The notes: a model not told the origin generated them from the letters alone. A DNA stretch of 37,223 nucleotides from DATGFB01 sp032160545 (GCA_032160545.1 JAVHVN010000121.1:1-37223); one strand, 5' to 3'; numbered from the stretch's first letter, positions 23,323 to 30,754 are shown. Numbers and translations: made by a program.

Positions 23323-23547
23323 ATGAGTGGTCTAGAGGAGCTGAAGCCAGGCGACCTGATCCGCGTCGTCGACTCGGTCGGGGCGCAGCGAACTAAGCGA
23401 GCACTCGGTCCCGCGACGCAAGGGGGAACGTTCCCCGTCGTCTGGGCCTGTCGTGAAGAGGAGTGGCAAGCCGCAACGGCCGAGAACCGGGAGCCTGAGG
23501 GCATGCCCTGGCCAGCCGAGGACGTGAGCGCGGTCAATGACCGCTGA
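23323..23547 (+). CDS. Small hypothetical protein, passenger operon gene 1
   Basis: I do not recognise this 74-residue protein. It starts MSGLEELKPGDLIRVVDSVG, a beta-rich opening like small SH3 or KOW-type barrels (PGDLIRV, then FPVVWACREEEW), and the tail is acidic. It overlaps the next ORF by 11 bases. Codon use is actinobacterial and the frame is closed tightly against its neighbours, which supports a real gene. Confidence 0.6.
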   Translation: MSGLEELKPGDLIRVVDSVGAQRTKRALGPATQGGTFPVVWACREEEWQAATAENREPEGMPWPAEDVSAVNDR

Positions 23548-23746
23548 CGAGCCGAAGGACGAAGGGGACGCTGGGCGGGAGGACCATCCAACCGGCGACG
23601 TCGACCCGATGGACTTCGCGCGGGCGATGCTCCACATCTCGCCCGAGGACGCGGCCAAGGTCCGCGAGCGCAGCCCCGCTACACGGCCCCGCCGCACCGC
23701 CGAATCCGACAACCGGCAGGCGGCGGACACTGAGAGAGACGAATAG
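23537..23746 (+). CDS. Small hypothetical protein, passenger operon gene 2
   Basis: This 69-residue, very hydrophilic and charged protein (MTADEPKDEGDAGREDHPTG ... DFARAMLHISPEDAAKVRER) contains one predicted amphipathic helix around MDFARAMLHISPEDAAKV. It is not recognised, although short proteins with a P-D-D-A-F-alanine-methionine helix of this kind occur widely beside actinobacterial mobile genes. The stop overlaps the next start by one base (TAGTG). Confidence 0.6.
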   Translation: MTADEPKDEGDAGREDHPTGDVDPMDFARAMLHISPEDAAKVRERSPATRPRRTAESDNRQAADTERDE

Positions 23747-23928
23747 TGGCTCAGATCGCCTACCTCGGCGCATCTCGCGACGTGGCGCACGTCGTCGTCG
23801 GCTACGCCGTCAGCGTGACGCTCTGCGGCGAGAGGGCCAGCGGGTACGGGGAATCGTTGCCGTCCATCAAGAGCAGTTGGCCCGATCTCAACTGGTGTCA
23901 GGAGTGCGTGGCTGCCTACGGCGACTGA
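23746..23928 (+). CDS. Small Cys-containing hypothetical protein, passenger operon gene 3
   Basis: This 60-residue protein (MAQIAYLGASRDVAHVVVGY) has the sequence VTLCGERASG and ends CQECVAAYGD. The single Cys plus a CxxC pair with a nearby His suggests a zinc ribbon. Similar short proteins accompany actinobacterial mobile elements, but I know of no function. Its stop is 1 base before the right inverted repeat, so the element is packed right to its end. Confidence 0.6.
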   Translation: MAQIAYLGASRDVAHVVVGYAVSVTLCGERASGYGESLPSIKSSWPDLNWCQECVAAYGD

Positions 23929-23929
23929 T

Positions 23930-23954
23930 TGCGTTTGTCAGCCCGTAAGTCACC
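23930..23954 (-). repeat. Right terminal inverted repeat (IRR)
   Basis: This is the reverse complement of the left repeat apart from one base. The change turns the TTGACA hexamer of the left end into CTGACA, so this end lacks the strong -35. Confidence 0.93.
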
Positions 23955-23962
23955 CGAGTTTG
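23955..23962. repeat. Right target-site duplication of the IS1595 element
   Basis: CGAGTTTG is identical to 20626-20633. Joining the flanks would recreate the empty site between ideR and gltD. Confidence 0.92.
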
Positions 23963-24027
23963 TCCGGACTTGTGCCGGTCCCGGGCGAGGCAGACCCACA
24001 TCCCGGTGTCAGGCTCTTCCGACACCC

Positions 24028-24058
24028 TTGTCCGAACCCGTCACCGTCGACTTATAGT
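24028..24058 (+). promoter_or_regulatory. Promoter of the gltD leader
   Basis: TTGTCC (24028-24033) and TATAGT (24053-24058) are 19 bases apart (18 if TTATAG is taken). The start would lie near 24065, just before the structured leader. A GGTGTC/GACACC inverted repeat lies directly upstream (24005-24026). Confidence 0.5.
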
Positions 24059-24064
24059 CCAGCA

Positions 24065-24184
24065 ACCGTCGGCAGTCGGAGCCGATCCGGGAGGGAGGAA
24101 CCGACCGCGACGGACCGGGTGAGTTGAGCTCAACCCACCCGCCCGGCGCACCGATGGTCAACAAGTACCCGCGAGCGCAGCTTC
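24065..24184 (+). promoter_or_regulatory. Structured 5' leader, riboswitch candidate
   Basis: The segment GCCGATCC, then GGGAGGAACCGACC, GGGTGAG and GCACCGATGGTCAAC occurs in the same order as GCCGAATCC, GGAGGAACC, GGGGTxAAT and GCACCCGACAGCTAAC of the ydaO-type c-di-AMP riboswitch. Agreement is partial and from memory, so the class is uncertain. It is followed at once by a perfect terminator hairpin, the usual expression platform. A 46-codon ORF opens at 24153 but has no ribosome-binding site and I do not believe it. Confidence 0.35.
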
Positions 24185-24218
24185 CGGCCGGCGGCGACCC
24201 CCGGATCGCCGCCGGCCG
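24185..24218 (+). terminator. Attenuator/terminator hairpin in the gltD leader
   Basis: This is a perfect 13-bp inverted repeat CGGCCGGCGGCGA / TCGCCGCCGGCCG with an 8-base loop, followed by TTCG. It lies about 155 bases before the gltD start. Alternatively, a weak TATCAT box at 24289-24294 could give gltD an own start downstream. Confidence 0.65.
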
Positions 24219-24374
24219 TTCGCCTGCCGTGCTCCGTGTCGTCGGCGGGCCGGCTTCTATCTCGCAGGCTCGTGCCGCACCTGATCGGTATCATTAGGGC
24301 GCCTGAGCCACCGCCGCCTCGCGCACCCCGACCGACACCCCTGGCTGCATGCAGAGTGATTGAAAGGTTCGACG

Positions 24375-25841
24375 GTGCCTCACGACCCGCAGGGATTCCT
24401 CAAGCACGGTCGCGTCGACACGCCGAAACGGCCCGCGGCCGAGCGGGTGCGCGACTGGCAGCCGATCTACCTGCGGGCGCCGGGCGAAGTCGTCGCCGAA
24501 CAGGCGTCGCGCTGCATGGACTGCGGCGTGGCGTTCTGTCACAGCGGCTGCCCGCTCGGCAACCTCATCCCGGAGTGGAACGAGTTCGTCGCCCGCGACG
24601 ACTATGCGAGCGCAAGCGAGCGGCTGCACGCCACCAACAACTTTCCCGAGTTCACCGGGTGGATCTGCCCGGCGCCCTGTGAGGCGGCCTGCGTTCTGGC
24701 CCTCAACACCGATCCGGTCACCATCAAGCAGGTCGAGGTCACGATCGTCGAGCGGGCGTTCGCCGACGGTCGGCTCGAGCCGCAGGTGCCACTGCAGCGC
24801 AGCGGTAATCGCGTCGCGGTGATCGGATCGGGTCCGGCGGGACTGGCTGCAGCACAGCAGCTGACCCGCGCGGGACACGACGTCACGGTGTTCGAACGCG
24901 ACGATCGCATCGGTGGCCTGCTGCGCTACGGCATTCCTGACTTCAAGATGCCCAAGGACATCATCGACCGCCGACTGGCCCAGATGGCTGCCGAAGGCAC
25001 CGTGTTTCGCACCTCGACGCGGGTCGAGGCTGCCGACGCCGCCACTCTCCGTGAGCAGTTCGACGCCATCGTGCTGGCCGTGGGTGCTCTCGCGCCCCGC
25101 GACCTGACCTATCCCGGTCGACAGCTGCGCGGGATCCACCAGGCCATGACGTACCTGCCCCAGGGCAACCGCGTGCAGGCGGGCGACATCGAGGCCCCCG
25201 AGATCGATGCAGCCGGCCGGCACGTGATCATCATCGGCGGTGGCGACACGGCGGCCGACTGCCTCGGCACCGCCAATCGTCAGGGTGCGCTGTCGGTGAC
25301 CGTGCTCGACCACAACCCCCGGCCCGAAGGGCGCATCGGTCTGGTGAACCCGGTTTGGCCCTCGGCGCCACAGACCCGTGGCGTGTCCCCTGCACACGAC
25401 GAGGGCGTGCACGAGGCTTGGTCGCGCGAGGTCGTCGAATTCGTCGGCGACGAGACAGGCGCGGTGCGGGCCGTGATCGTCGAGGAGGTCGAGATCGTCC
25501 GAGTGGACGGTCGCCGGCAGTTCCGAGCGGTGGAGGATTCGCGCACCGAGCTGCCCGCCGACCTGGTGCTGCTCGCCGCGGGCTTCGTCGGCACCGACGT
25601 GCCCGGCCTGCTCGCCGCGCTCGGCGTCCACACCGACCCGGTCCGCGGCACGGCGGTCGTTGACCGCGACTGGCGCACATCGGTCTCGGACGTGTTCGCG
25701 TGCGGTGACGCCAGCCGGGGGGCGTCGCTGGTCGTATGGGCCATCGCGGAGGGCCGCGCGTGCGCCGCCGCCGTCGACGCTGCGCTCACCGGGCTCTCGG
25801 AACTGCCGGACCCGGTCAGCCCTCACGCCGTCCCCCTGTAG
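24375..25841 (+). CDS. gltD: Glutamate synthase small subunit (GltD-type) oxidoreductase
   Basis: The protein has 488 residues and passes electrons from NADPH via FAD and iron-sulphur centres to GltB for glutamate formation. The N-terminal cysteines C47, C50, C55 and C59 (CMDCGVAFCHSGCP) and a second set CPAPCEAAC hold the 4Fe-4S clusters. FAD binding is GSGPAGLAAAQQL near 150; NADPH binding is GGGDTAADCLG near 290; the closing FAD motif is VFACGDASRG. The GTG at 24375 has AAAGG 7 bases upstream. No gltB is adjacent, which is unusual; related GltD-like subunits also serve other oxidoreductases. The 3' end overlaps the DUF4192 gene by 26 bases. Confidence 0.92.
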   Translation: MPHDPQGFLKHGRVDTPKRPAAERVRDWQPIYLRAPGEVVAEQASRCMDCGVAFCHSGCPLGNLIPEWNEFVARDDYASASERLHATNNFPEFTGWICPAPCEAACVLALNTDPVTIKQVEVTIVERAFADGRLEPQVPLQRSGNRVAVIGSGPAGLAAAQQLTRAGHDVTVFERDDRIGGLLRYGIPDFKMPKDIIDRRLAQMAAEGTVFRTSTRVEAADAATLREQFDAIVLAVGALAPRDLTYPGRQLRGIHQAMTYLPQGNRVQAGDIEAPEIDAAGRHVIIIGGGDTAADCLGTANRQGALSVTVLDHNPRPEGRIGLVNPVWPSAPQTRGVSPAHDEGVHEAWSREVVEFVGDETGAVRAVIVEEVEIVRVDGRRQFRAVEDSRTELPADLVLLAAGFVGTDVPGLLAALGVHTDPVRGTAVVDRDWRTSVSDVFACGDASRGASLVVWAIAEGRACAAAVDAALTGLSELPDPVSPHAVPL

Positions 25842-26886
25842 TCCGGCCGGGCTGGTCCGAGCGCCTCGGCCGGGAGGCGCCCAGCGCCGGCATCCGCGTC
25901 GGGTCGACGCCGCCGGCCAGTGCGGACACCAGCAGCTCGGCGGCGCTGTAACCGGGATCGCTCACCAGGGCGCGGCGGGCCGCCTCGCCCGCGACCACTC
26001 CGTTGCCGTGGCGCCATGCCGACCAACCGGTCAGGAACAGCGGCGCCGCGTCGTACGGCGGCGGCAGCCTGCGGCCGAGATCACGCCACAACTCGCGGCC
26101 GTCGAGCCGTCCGGAATCGATGGCCAGCCACACGGAGTCGCGCACCTCGATGGCGGTCAGCGCTACGCCGAAGCGGGCCACCCGTTCGTCGGGCAGCGGG
26201 CCGGCGCCCTGGTCGACAGCGCGCGCGGCAGCGAAGATCGCTCGCTTGACGGCCCGCTCGCTTCGGTGCGCCTGCCCGTCGAGGGCGGCCTGAACGGTCG
26301 CGTTCTCATGGCCGGCGACGAACGGAAGCAACAGGTCGCGGTCAGGGCCCGGCTCGAGCAGCGCAAGGACATCAGTTCGCGACGGCAGGGCGACCATGCC
26401 CCGCACCGTCGCAGCCGTGACGAAGGTCGACGGCGCGGCGTCGACCGGCAGGCCGTCGGGCGGGCATGCGCAGCCCACCGAATCGCATCGGTAGGAGAAC
26501 CAGCGCCCGTGACTCACAGCGAAGATCTCGGCGAGGAAGCCCGCGGCCCCGGCCGCGACGCAGCCGTCGAGGAACACGCCGACGAGATCCTGGTGCGGCA
26601 TCTGCCAGCGGCGCGCTGGGGCATCGGTGTAGACGATGGCCACGAGTTCATGCGCGCCGGCGCGTAACGCGGCGTCGATGGCGGCCGGCAGCATCGGCTT
26701 GCGAACGTCGTCGAGGTCGATCCGAGCAGACATCAGGAGCTCACCGTGCCGCGCGGCGACGATCACAAGGCTCTCGGTCGGGTGGAAGCCGAGCAGGTAC
26801 GGCACGGCCTGTACGAGCTCGGCCGCACCGCAGATGTGCAGCGCTGCGTCGTCGGGGTCGGGATTTGCGGCGAACTCGAGGGACAT
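25816..26886 (-). CDS. DUF4192 family protein
   Basis: The protein has 356 residues. DUF4192 signatures: VPYLLGFHPTESLVIVA near the start, LVAIVYTD, AVSHGRWFSYRC and the C-terminal LFLTGWSAWRHGNGVVAGEA followed by ARRALVSDPGYSAAELL. Function is unknown; it is an actinobacterial family, near ideR also in Mycobacterium (Rv2712c). A CAGGCT box lies 7 bases before the ATG, so a leaderless mRNA is possible. It is convergent with gltD. Confidence 0.88.
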   Translation of the reverse strand: MSLEFAANPDPDDAALHICGAAELVQAVPYLLGFHPTESLVIVAARHGELLMSARIDLDDVRKPMLPAAIDAALRAGAHELVAIVYTDAPARRWQMPHQDLVGVFLDGCVAAGAAGFLAEIFAVSHGRWFSYRCDSVGCACPPDGLPVDAAPSTFVTAATVRGMVALPSRTDVLALLEPGPDRDLLLPFVAGHENATVQAALDGQAHRSERAVKRAIFAAARAVDQGAGPLPDERVARFGVALTAIEVRDSVWLAIDSGRLDGRELWRDLGRRLPPPYDAAPLFLTGWSAWRHGNGVVAGEAARRALVSDPGYSAAELLVSALAGGVDPTRMPALGASRPRRSDQPGRTTGGRREG

Positions 26887-27001
26887 GCCGTTCAGCCTGT
26901 CGGCGGGCTACGAGCTGCGGTCCGTGGAGCGGGCGCATGTGGACCGGCCACGGCTTGTGGACCGGGGATCGGGGAATCGTCTGCGGCGTGGTGTAGCGGC
27001 G

Positions 27002-27631
27002 TCAGCGCAGGGTGCCGGCGCGCCACCGCACCGCGGCCGCCGCGAGGTCCGCCGCGGCGCGTTCGTTGCGATCGGCCCGCCGCAGTTCCCGGTCGTCGTC
27101 CTCGCTGCCCTCGTCGGCCAGGTGCCGGCGCCCGGCCGCCAGCACGCGGAACAGCGCTGCCGCCCGTTCGAGCGCGACGGCGAAGTCGCCCCGGTACGCG
27201 CCGCCGAGAACGGAGTCCGCCACCTGCTGGACGGCCGCGACATCGGCGTAGTCACTGACGCCCGCGACGACGGCATCGGGAGCGGCTAGGTTCTCGCCGG
27301 CCCGCCAGAGCCGGGTGACCTCCTCACCGTTGGTCCGCACCCACTGCCGCAACAGGTACAGCGCCCACAATGCCCCGGCCAGGCTCACCGGCTCGGCGTC
27401 CCGCCACAAGGCCGCCAGCGTGTCGATGCCGACGCGGTCGGCAAGCGACACGAGATCGCGGTCGTCCGGATCCCCCTCCCTGCCGCTGCGCCCGGCATGC
27501 ACCACCACCGCCGCCGTGGCCGCCGCGACCTCGGCTCGCGAGCCCGGATCGACCCCGCCAGAGGCGTCGATAAGTGCGGTCAGGTCGGCGTACAGCGACG
27601 GACGGTGCGGGCGGCCGGCATCGTCGGTCAC
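27002..27631 (-). CDS. Hypothetical helical protein
   Basis: This protein of 209 residues from the GTG 27631 (MTDDAGRPHRPSLYADLTAL) is Ala-rich and mainly helical, with LAALWRDAEPVSLAGALWAL and YLLRQWVRTNGEEVTRLWRA. I recognise the pattern as a conserved actinobacterial hypothetical, but I can name no family or function. The longer frame to 27769 is rejected because the extra part is low in expected codon character. It lies 115 bases upstream of the DUF4192 gene on the same strand, possibly in one unit. Confidence 0.65.
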   Translation of the reverse strand: MTDDAGRPHRPSLYADLTALIDASGGVDPGSRAEVAAATAAVVVHAGRSGREGDPDDRDLVSLADRVGIDTLAALWRDAEPVSLAGALWALYLLRQWVRTNGEEVTRLWRAGENLAAPDAVVAGVSDYADVAAVQQVADSVLGGAYRGDFAVALERAAALFRVLAAGRRHLADEGSEDDDRELRRADRNERAAADLAAAAVRWRAGTLR

Positions 27632-27867
27632 GGCGTCATCACCGCCCTCGGTCCGATCACGCCATCCACGATACGGAACCTCTGGATGAGTCGGCGAAGC
27701 GGCAGAACGGGGCATCGAACGGGTACCGTGAAGCACGGCGTCGGCCCGACCCATGGCCCCCGGTCCCACAACTGCCGCTACGAGCGGCCTTCCGCCGAGA
27801 GGCGACCTGGCGGGCCGACGTCGTCACTCTCTCCGACGTGGCGCGCGAGAAGCCGGGGTTGCACAGC

Positions 27868-28332
27868 ATGGGCGGTGACGGCAACGGCTGGGCGGTGTGC
27901 AGCCTCGGTCACCGGCATTGGGGACGTTTCGGCGCGGCCGGCCTGCTCATCACCGACGGCGCCCGTGTGGTCCTGCAGCATCGTGCGCCGTGGACGCACG
28001 AGGGCGGAACCTGGGCCCTGCCCGGTGGCGCCCGAGACAGCCATGAGGACGTCGTCGCGGCCGCCTTGCGCGAGGCAGCCGAGGAGAGCGATCTCGATCC
28101 GGCGGCCGTCCACCCGGTGGGCGAGTGGGTAGACGATCACGGCGGCTGGTCGTACACGACGGTCGTCGCGCGCGCGGTGGCCGACTTCCTGCCGCACGCG
28201 GCAAACGCCGAGAGTGTCGAGGTCCGTTGGTGGAGCATCGACGAGGTCGACGCGCTTCCGCTGCACGCGGGCTTTGCCGGAGCCTGGCCCCAGCTGCGCG
28301 GCATGCTGAGCAGCGTGGCCGGGTCCGGGTAA
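27868..28332 (+). CDS. NUDIX hydrolase
   Basis: The protein has 154 residues. The Nudix box GGARDSHEDVVAAALREAAE followed by ESDL fits GX5EX7REUXEEXGU except that the Gly near the end is Asp. The opening CSLGHRHWGRFGAAGLLITD and QHRAPWTHEGGTWALPG are typical of a streptomycete group of uncharacterised nucleotide-diphosphate hydrolases. The substrate is unknown. ATG 27868 is chosen by family length; GTG 27838 is an alternative. It is followed directly by yaaA. Confidence 0.85.
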   Translation: MGGDGNGWAVCSLGHRHWGRFGAAGLLITDGARVVLQHRAPWTHEGGTWALPGGARDSHEDVVAAALREAAEESDLDPAAVHPVGEWVDDHGGWSYTTVVARAVADFLPHAANAESVEVRWWSIDEVDALPLHAGFAGAWPQLRGMLSSVAGSG

Positions 28333-28335
28333 GGT
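28330..28335 (+). promoter_or_regulatory. Leaderless -10 box for yaaA
   Basis: TAAGGT overlaps the NUDIX stop codon (TAA) and lies 8 bases before the GTG of yaaA at 28344. Confidence 0.4.
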
Positions 28336-28343
28336 CGCCGCCC

Positions 28344-29129
28344 GTGCGCATCCTGCTACCGCCGAGCGAGGGTAAATCGCCCGGCGGTCGGGGTCGCCCC
28401 CTGCGCGACCAGCGGGTCGACGGGCCGCTGGTCGCACCCCGCGCGTCGGTGCGTGCTGCGCTCGCCGAGGTCGTCGGCCGGTCACCGGAGGACGCGGCGC
28501 AGGCGCTCCTGCTGCCTGCCGCGGTACGCGACGCGGCGCTGCGCGACAACGCGCGCGTGTGCGACGCCCCCACGATGCCGGCACTGCGCCGCTACCGGGG
28601 TGTGCTCTACGACGGCCTGGCCTCCGTCGGGTTGAGCCCGGCCGAGCAGCGCCGGGCGGCTGCCGGCGTGCTGATCTTCTCCGGTCTGTTCGGAGTCCTG
28701 CGCGGGGACGAGCAGATCCCGGCGTACCGCGTGCCGGCCAAGGCCGTGCTGCCCCGCCTCGGCGTCGTGGGCACGTTCTGGCGCCCGATCCTCGACGAGG
28801 TGCTTCCGAACCTGCTGCGCACCGGCCCGGTGATCGACCTGCGCTCGTCGGACTACGCCGCCATGTGGCGCCCACGCGGCGCGATCGCCGATCGCGTGAT
28901 CACGGTGCGCGTGCTGTCCCCGATCCCGCGCGGCGGGCTCGCGGTCGTCAGCTACCTCAGCAAGCATGCCAAGGGCCGGCTCACCGGGCACCTCATCCGC
29001 AGTGCCGCCGGACGCGTGCTCAGTGCGGGGGATGTCGCAGAGATCTGGTGCGCGAACGGCGGCCGTGACGCGAACGTCCGCGACCGTGCCGTGGAGCTGG
29101 TGACCGACCCTGCCGGCACGCATCCTTAG
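28344..29129 (+). CDS. yaaA: Peroxide stress protein YaaA
   Basis: The protein has 261 residues. VRILLPPSEGKSPGG at the N-terminus and FSGLFGVLRGDEQIPAYRVP in the middle are diagnostic of the YaaA/DUF328 family. TFWRPILDEVLP, VIDLRSSDYAAMWRP and SYLSKHAKGRLTGHLI follow. YaaA lowers free iron under peroxide stress and binds DNA in E. coli. The GTG at 28344 has a TAAGGT box 8 bases upstream. Confidence 0.93.
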   Translation: MRILLPPSEGKSPGGRGRPLRDQRVDGPLVAPRASVRAALAEVVGRSPEDAAQALLLPAAVRDAALRDNARVCDAPTMPALRRYRGVLYDGLASVGLSPAEQRRAAAGVLIFSGLFGVLRGDEQIPAYRVPAKAVLPRLGVVGTFWRPILDEVLPNLLRTGPVIDLRSSDYAAMWRPRGAIADRVITVRVLSPIPRGGLAVVSYLSKHAKGRLTGHLIRSAAGRVLSAGDVAEIWCANGGRDANVRDRAVELVTDPAGTHP

Positions 29130-29200
29130 CAGGCTCCGAAGACCGGCCGCGCACCGACCCCGCGTGCGGCGGCACGGGCGAGGTCGGTCACGATGTGCGC

Positions 29201-29842
29201 ATGCGGCTCGACCATCTCAGTTATGCCGCGGGTCCCGAAGGCTTGGCGTCGTGCGTCCAGCGCCTGGGTTCCCGGCTCGGCGCCGGATTCACCGACGGCG
29301 GTATCCACCCGTCGTTCGGCACGCGCAACTTCGTCCTTCCGCTCGCCGACGGTTGCTACCTCGAGGCGGTAGAGGCGCTCGACCATCCGGCCGCTGACCG
29401 CGCGCCATTCGGGCGGGCGGTGCGCCAGCGCTCGCTGGCCGGCGGGGGCTGGCTGGGCTGGGCCGTGCGGGTCGACGACATCGCTCCGGTCGAAGCGCGG
29501 CTCGGACGCGCCGCCGCCGACGGGCACCGCCGACGACCCGACGGCTTCGACCTACGCTGGAAGCAGATCGGCCTCAACGACCTGGTGGCGGACCCGCAGC
29601 TGCCGTTCTTCGTCCAATGGCTCACCGATGACGAGCATCACCCGTCGGCTGCCGGCTCGGCCGTGTTGCTGGGCGGCCTCGAGATCGCCGGTGAGCTGGC
29701 CCGAATCGACGCCTACCTCGGGACGTCGGCGCTACAGCCGCTGGACGGTGTTCACGTCGACTGGATCGCGCCTGCTGACGGTGACACCGGTGTCGCCGCC
29801 GCCGTGTTCGACACCGCGTCCGGCTCCGTCCGGATCGACTGA
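29201..29842 (+). CDS. VOC/glyoxalase-like domain protein
   Basis: The protein has 213 residues. MRLDHLSYAAGPEGLASCVQ begins the first betaalpha module, with GTRNFVLPLADGCYLEAVEA holding candidate metal residues H and E. A second half (AVLLGGLEIAGELARIDAYL) gives the two-module arrangement of Glyoxalase_3-type proteins. It is a metal-dependent enzyme or a binding protein of unknown substrate. GTG 29195 is an alternative start. Its last 111 bases are overlapped by the oppositely oriented DMT exporter gene. Confidence 0.8.
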   Translation: MRLDHLSYAAGPEGLASCVQRLGSRLGAGFTDGGIHPSFGTRNFVLPLADGCYLEAVEALDHPAADRAPFGRAVRQRSLAGGGWLGWAVRVDDIAPVEARLGRAAADGHRRRPDGFDLRWKQIGLNDLVADPQLPFFVQWLTDDEHHPSAAGSAVLLGGLEIAGELARIDAYLGTSALQPLDGVHVDWIAPADGDTGVAAAVFDTASGSVRID

Positions 29843-30754
29843 TCGGATCGCCTCGGCCCGCTCCGCCAGAACGGTCGCAGGCTCTGCGACCGCCGCGTCG
29901 GGAACCGGCTTGGACCGCGCCGCGAAGAACGAACCGGCAAGGATGAGCGGGAATCCGACGCCCATACCCACGGTGAAGCGCTCGCCCAGCAGCAGCACGC
30001 CGAGCAGTACGGCCACCGCCGGGTTGACGTAGGTGAACACCGTCGCGCGGGCCGGGCCGATGTCGGCGATCAGCGCGAAGAACGTCACGAACGCGAGGGC
30101 CGTGCAGACAACGCCGAGCACGAGGATCGACGCGAGCGGTTCGGCACCGATGTGGTCGGGCACGTTCAGTGCCGCGTAGGGCACGTACCCAGCCGCGCAG
30201 AGCAGCAGCGAGGCGGAGATGACCGGGATGCTCGGCAGATCGGCAAGCGACCGGGAAAGGATGACGGGCGCCACGGCGTAGCCGATCGCGACCAAGGCGA
30301 TCTCGAGCAGCGGCCGGACATGCACTTCGCCGAGGTCGAGGCCGACCAGCATCGCCACGCCGGCCGCTCCGAGGAAGAGCCCCACGCCGCGCAAGCGGTC
30401 GACGCGCTCGCGCGCGCCGGTGAGCCGGGCGATCAGGACGCCGACGAGCGGGACGGCGGCGACGAGCAGCCCGGTGAGCGAGCTCGACAGCTTGGTCTCG
30501 GCGTCACCCAGCAGCAGCCAGGGGCCGGCCACCTCGATCGCGGTGAAGAGGACCAGCGGGCGCCACCGCCGCAGCACCATGCGGTACCCACCCGCCCGCA
30601 GCGCGAACGGCAACAGGATCAGCCCGCCGATCGTCGTGCGGGCGAAGACGAGGGTTCCCGGCGTGACGTCGCGGACGGCAACCCGGATCAGCAGATAGGG
30701 AATACCCCAGATCACGCACATTGCCGCGAAGAGTGCCCAGCTCCGCCGTGTCAT
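29732..30754 (-). CDS. EamA/DMT-superfamily exporter
   Basis: The protein has 340 residues and ten predicted membrane helices in two EamA repeats (LFAAMCVIWGIPYLLIRVAV and ILVLGVVCTALAFVTFFALI). Motifs LLGERFTVGMGVGFPLILAG and FTYVNPAVAVLLG are typical. It probably exports a metabolite or amino acid. The last 55 residues are a hydrophilic tail (EPATVLAERAEAIRSVDPDG onward) encoded opposite the end of the VOC gene, a 111-base convergent overlap. The ATG at 30754 starts MTRRSWALF. Confidence 0.88.
   Translation of the reverse strand: MTRRSWALFAAMCVIWGIPYLLIRVAVRDVTPGTLVFARTTIGGLILLPFALRAGGYRMVLRRWRPLVLFTAIEVAGPWLLLGDAETKLSSSLTGLLVAAVPLVGVLIARLTGARERVDRLRGVGLFLGAAGVAMLVGLDLGEVHVRPLLEIALVAIGYAVAPVILSRSLADLPSIPVISASLLLCAAGYVPYAALNVPDHIGAEPLASILVLGVVCTALAFVTFFALIADIGPARATVFTYVNPAVAVLLGVLLLGERFTVGMGVGFPLILAGSFFAARSKPVPDAAVAEPATVLAERAEAIRSVDPDGAGRGVEHGGGDTGVTVSRRDPVDVNTVQRL

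Larger units (their letters stand above)
20634..23954 (+). mobile_element. IS1595-family element with passenger genes (3,321 bp)
   Basis: The element is bounded by 25-bp inverted repeats and a perfect 8-bp duplication. The transposase fills the left third (20682-21689). The other 2.2 kb carries a DUF2283 and a DUF4258 gene (minus strand), a structured intergenic segment, a DUF5343 gene (minus strand) and three small overlapping plus-strand ORFs, the last of which stops 1 base before the right repeat. IS1595 elements of about 1 kb are standard; larger members with passengers are known, but I do not recognise this gene set. Passenger DNA is visibly less G+C-rich than the flanks. The insertion disrupts no gene: it lies between ideR and the gltD leader. 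Confidence 0.92.

Noticed and set aside
24153..24293. 46-codon leader ORF beginning MVNKYPRAQLP
   Set aside because: There is no ribosome-binding site, and it runs through a perfect terminator hairpin, so it is better explained as part of the structured leader.
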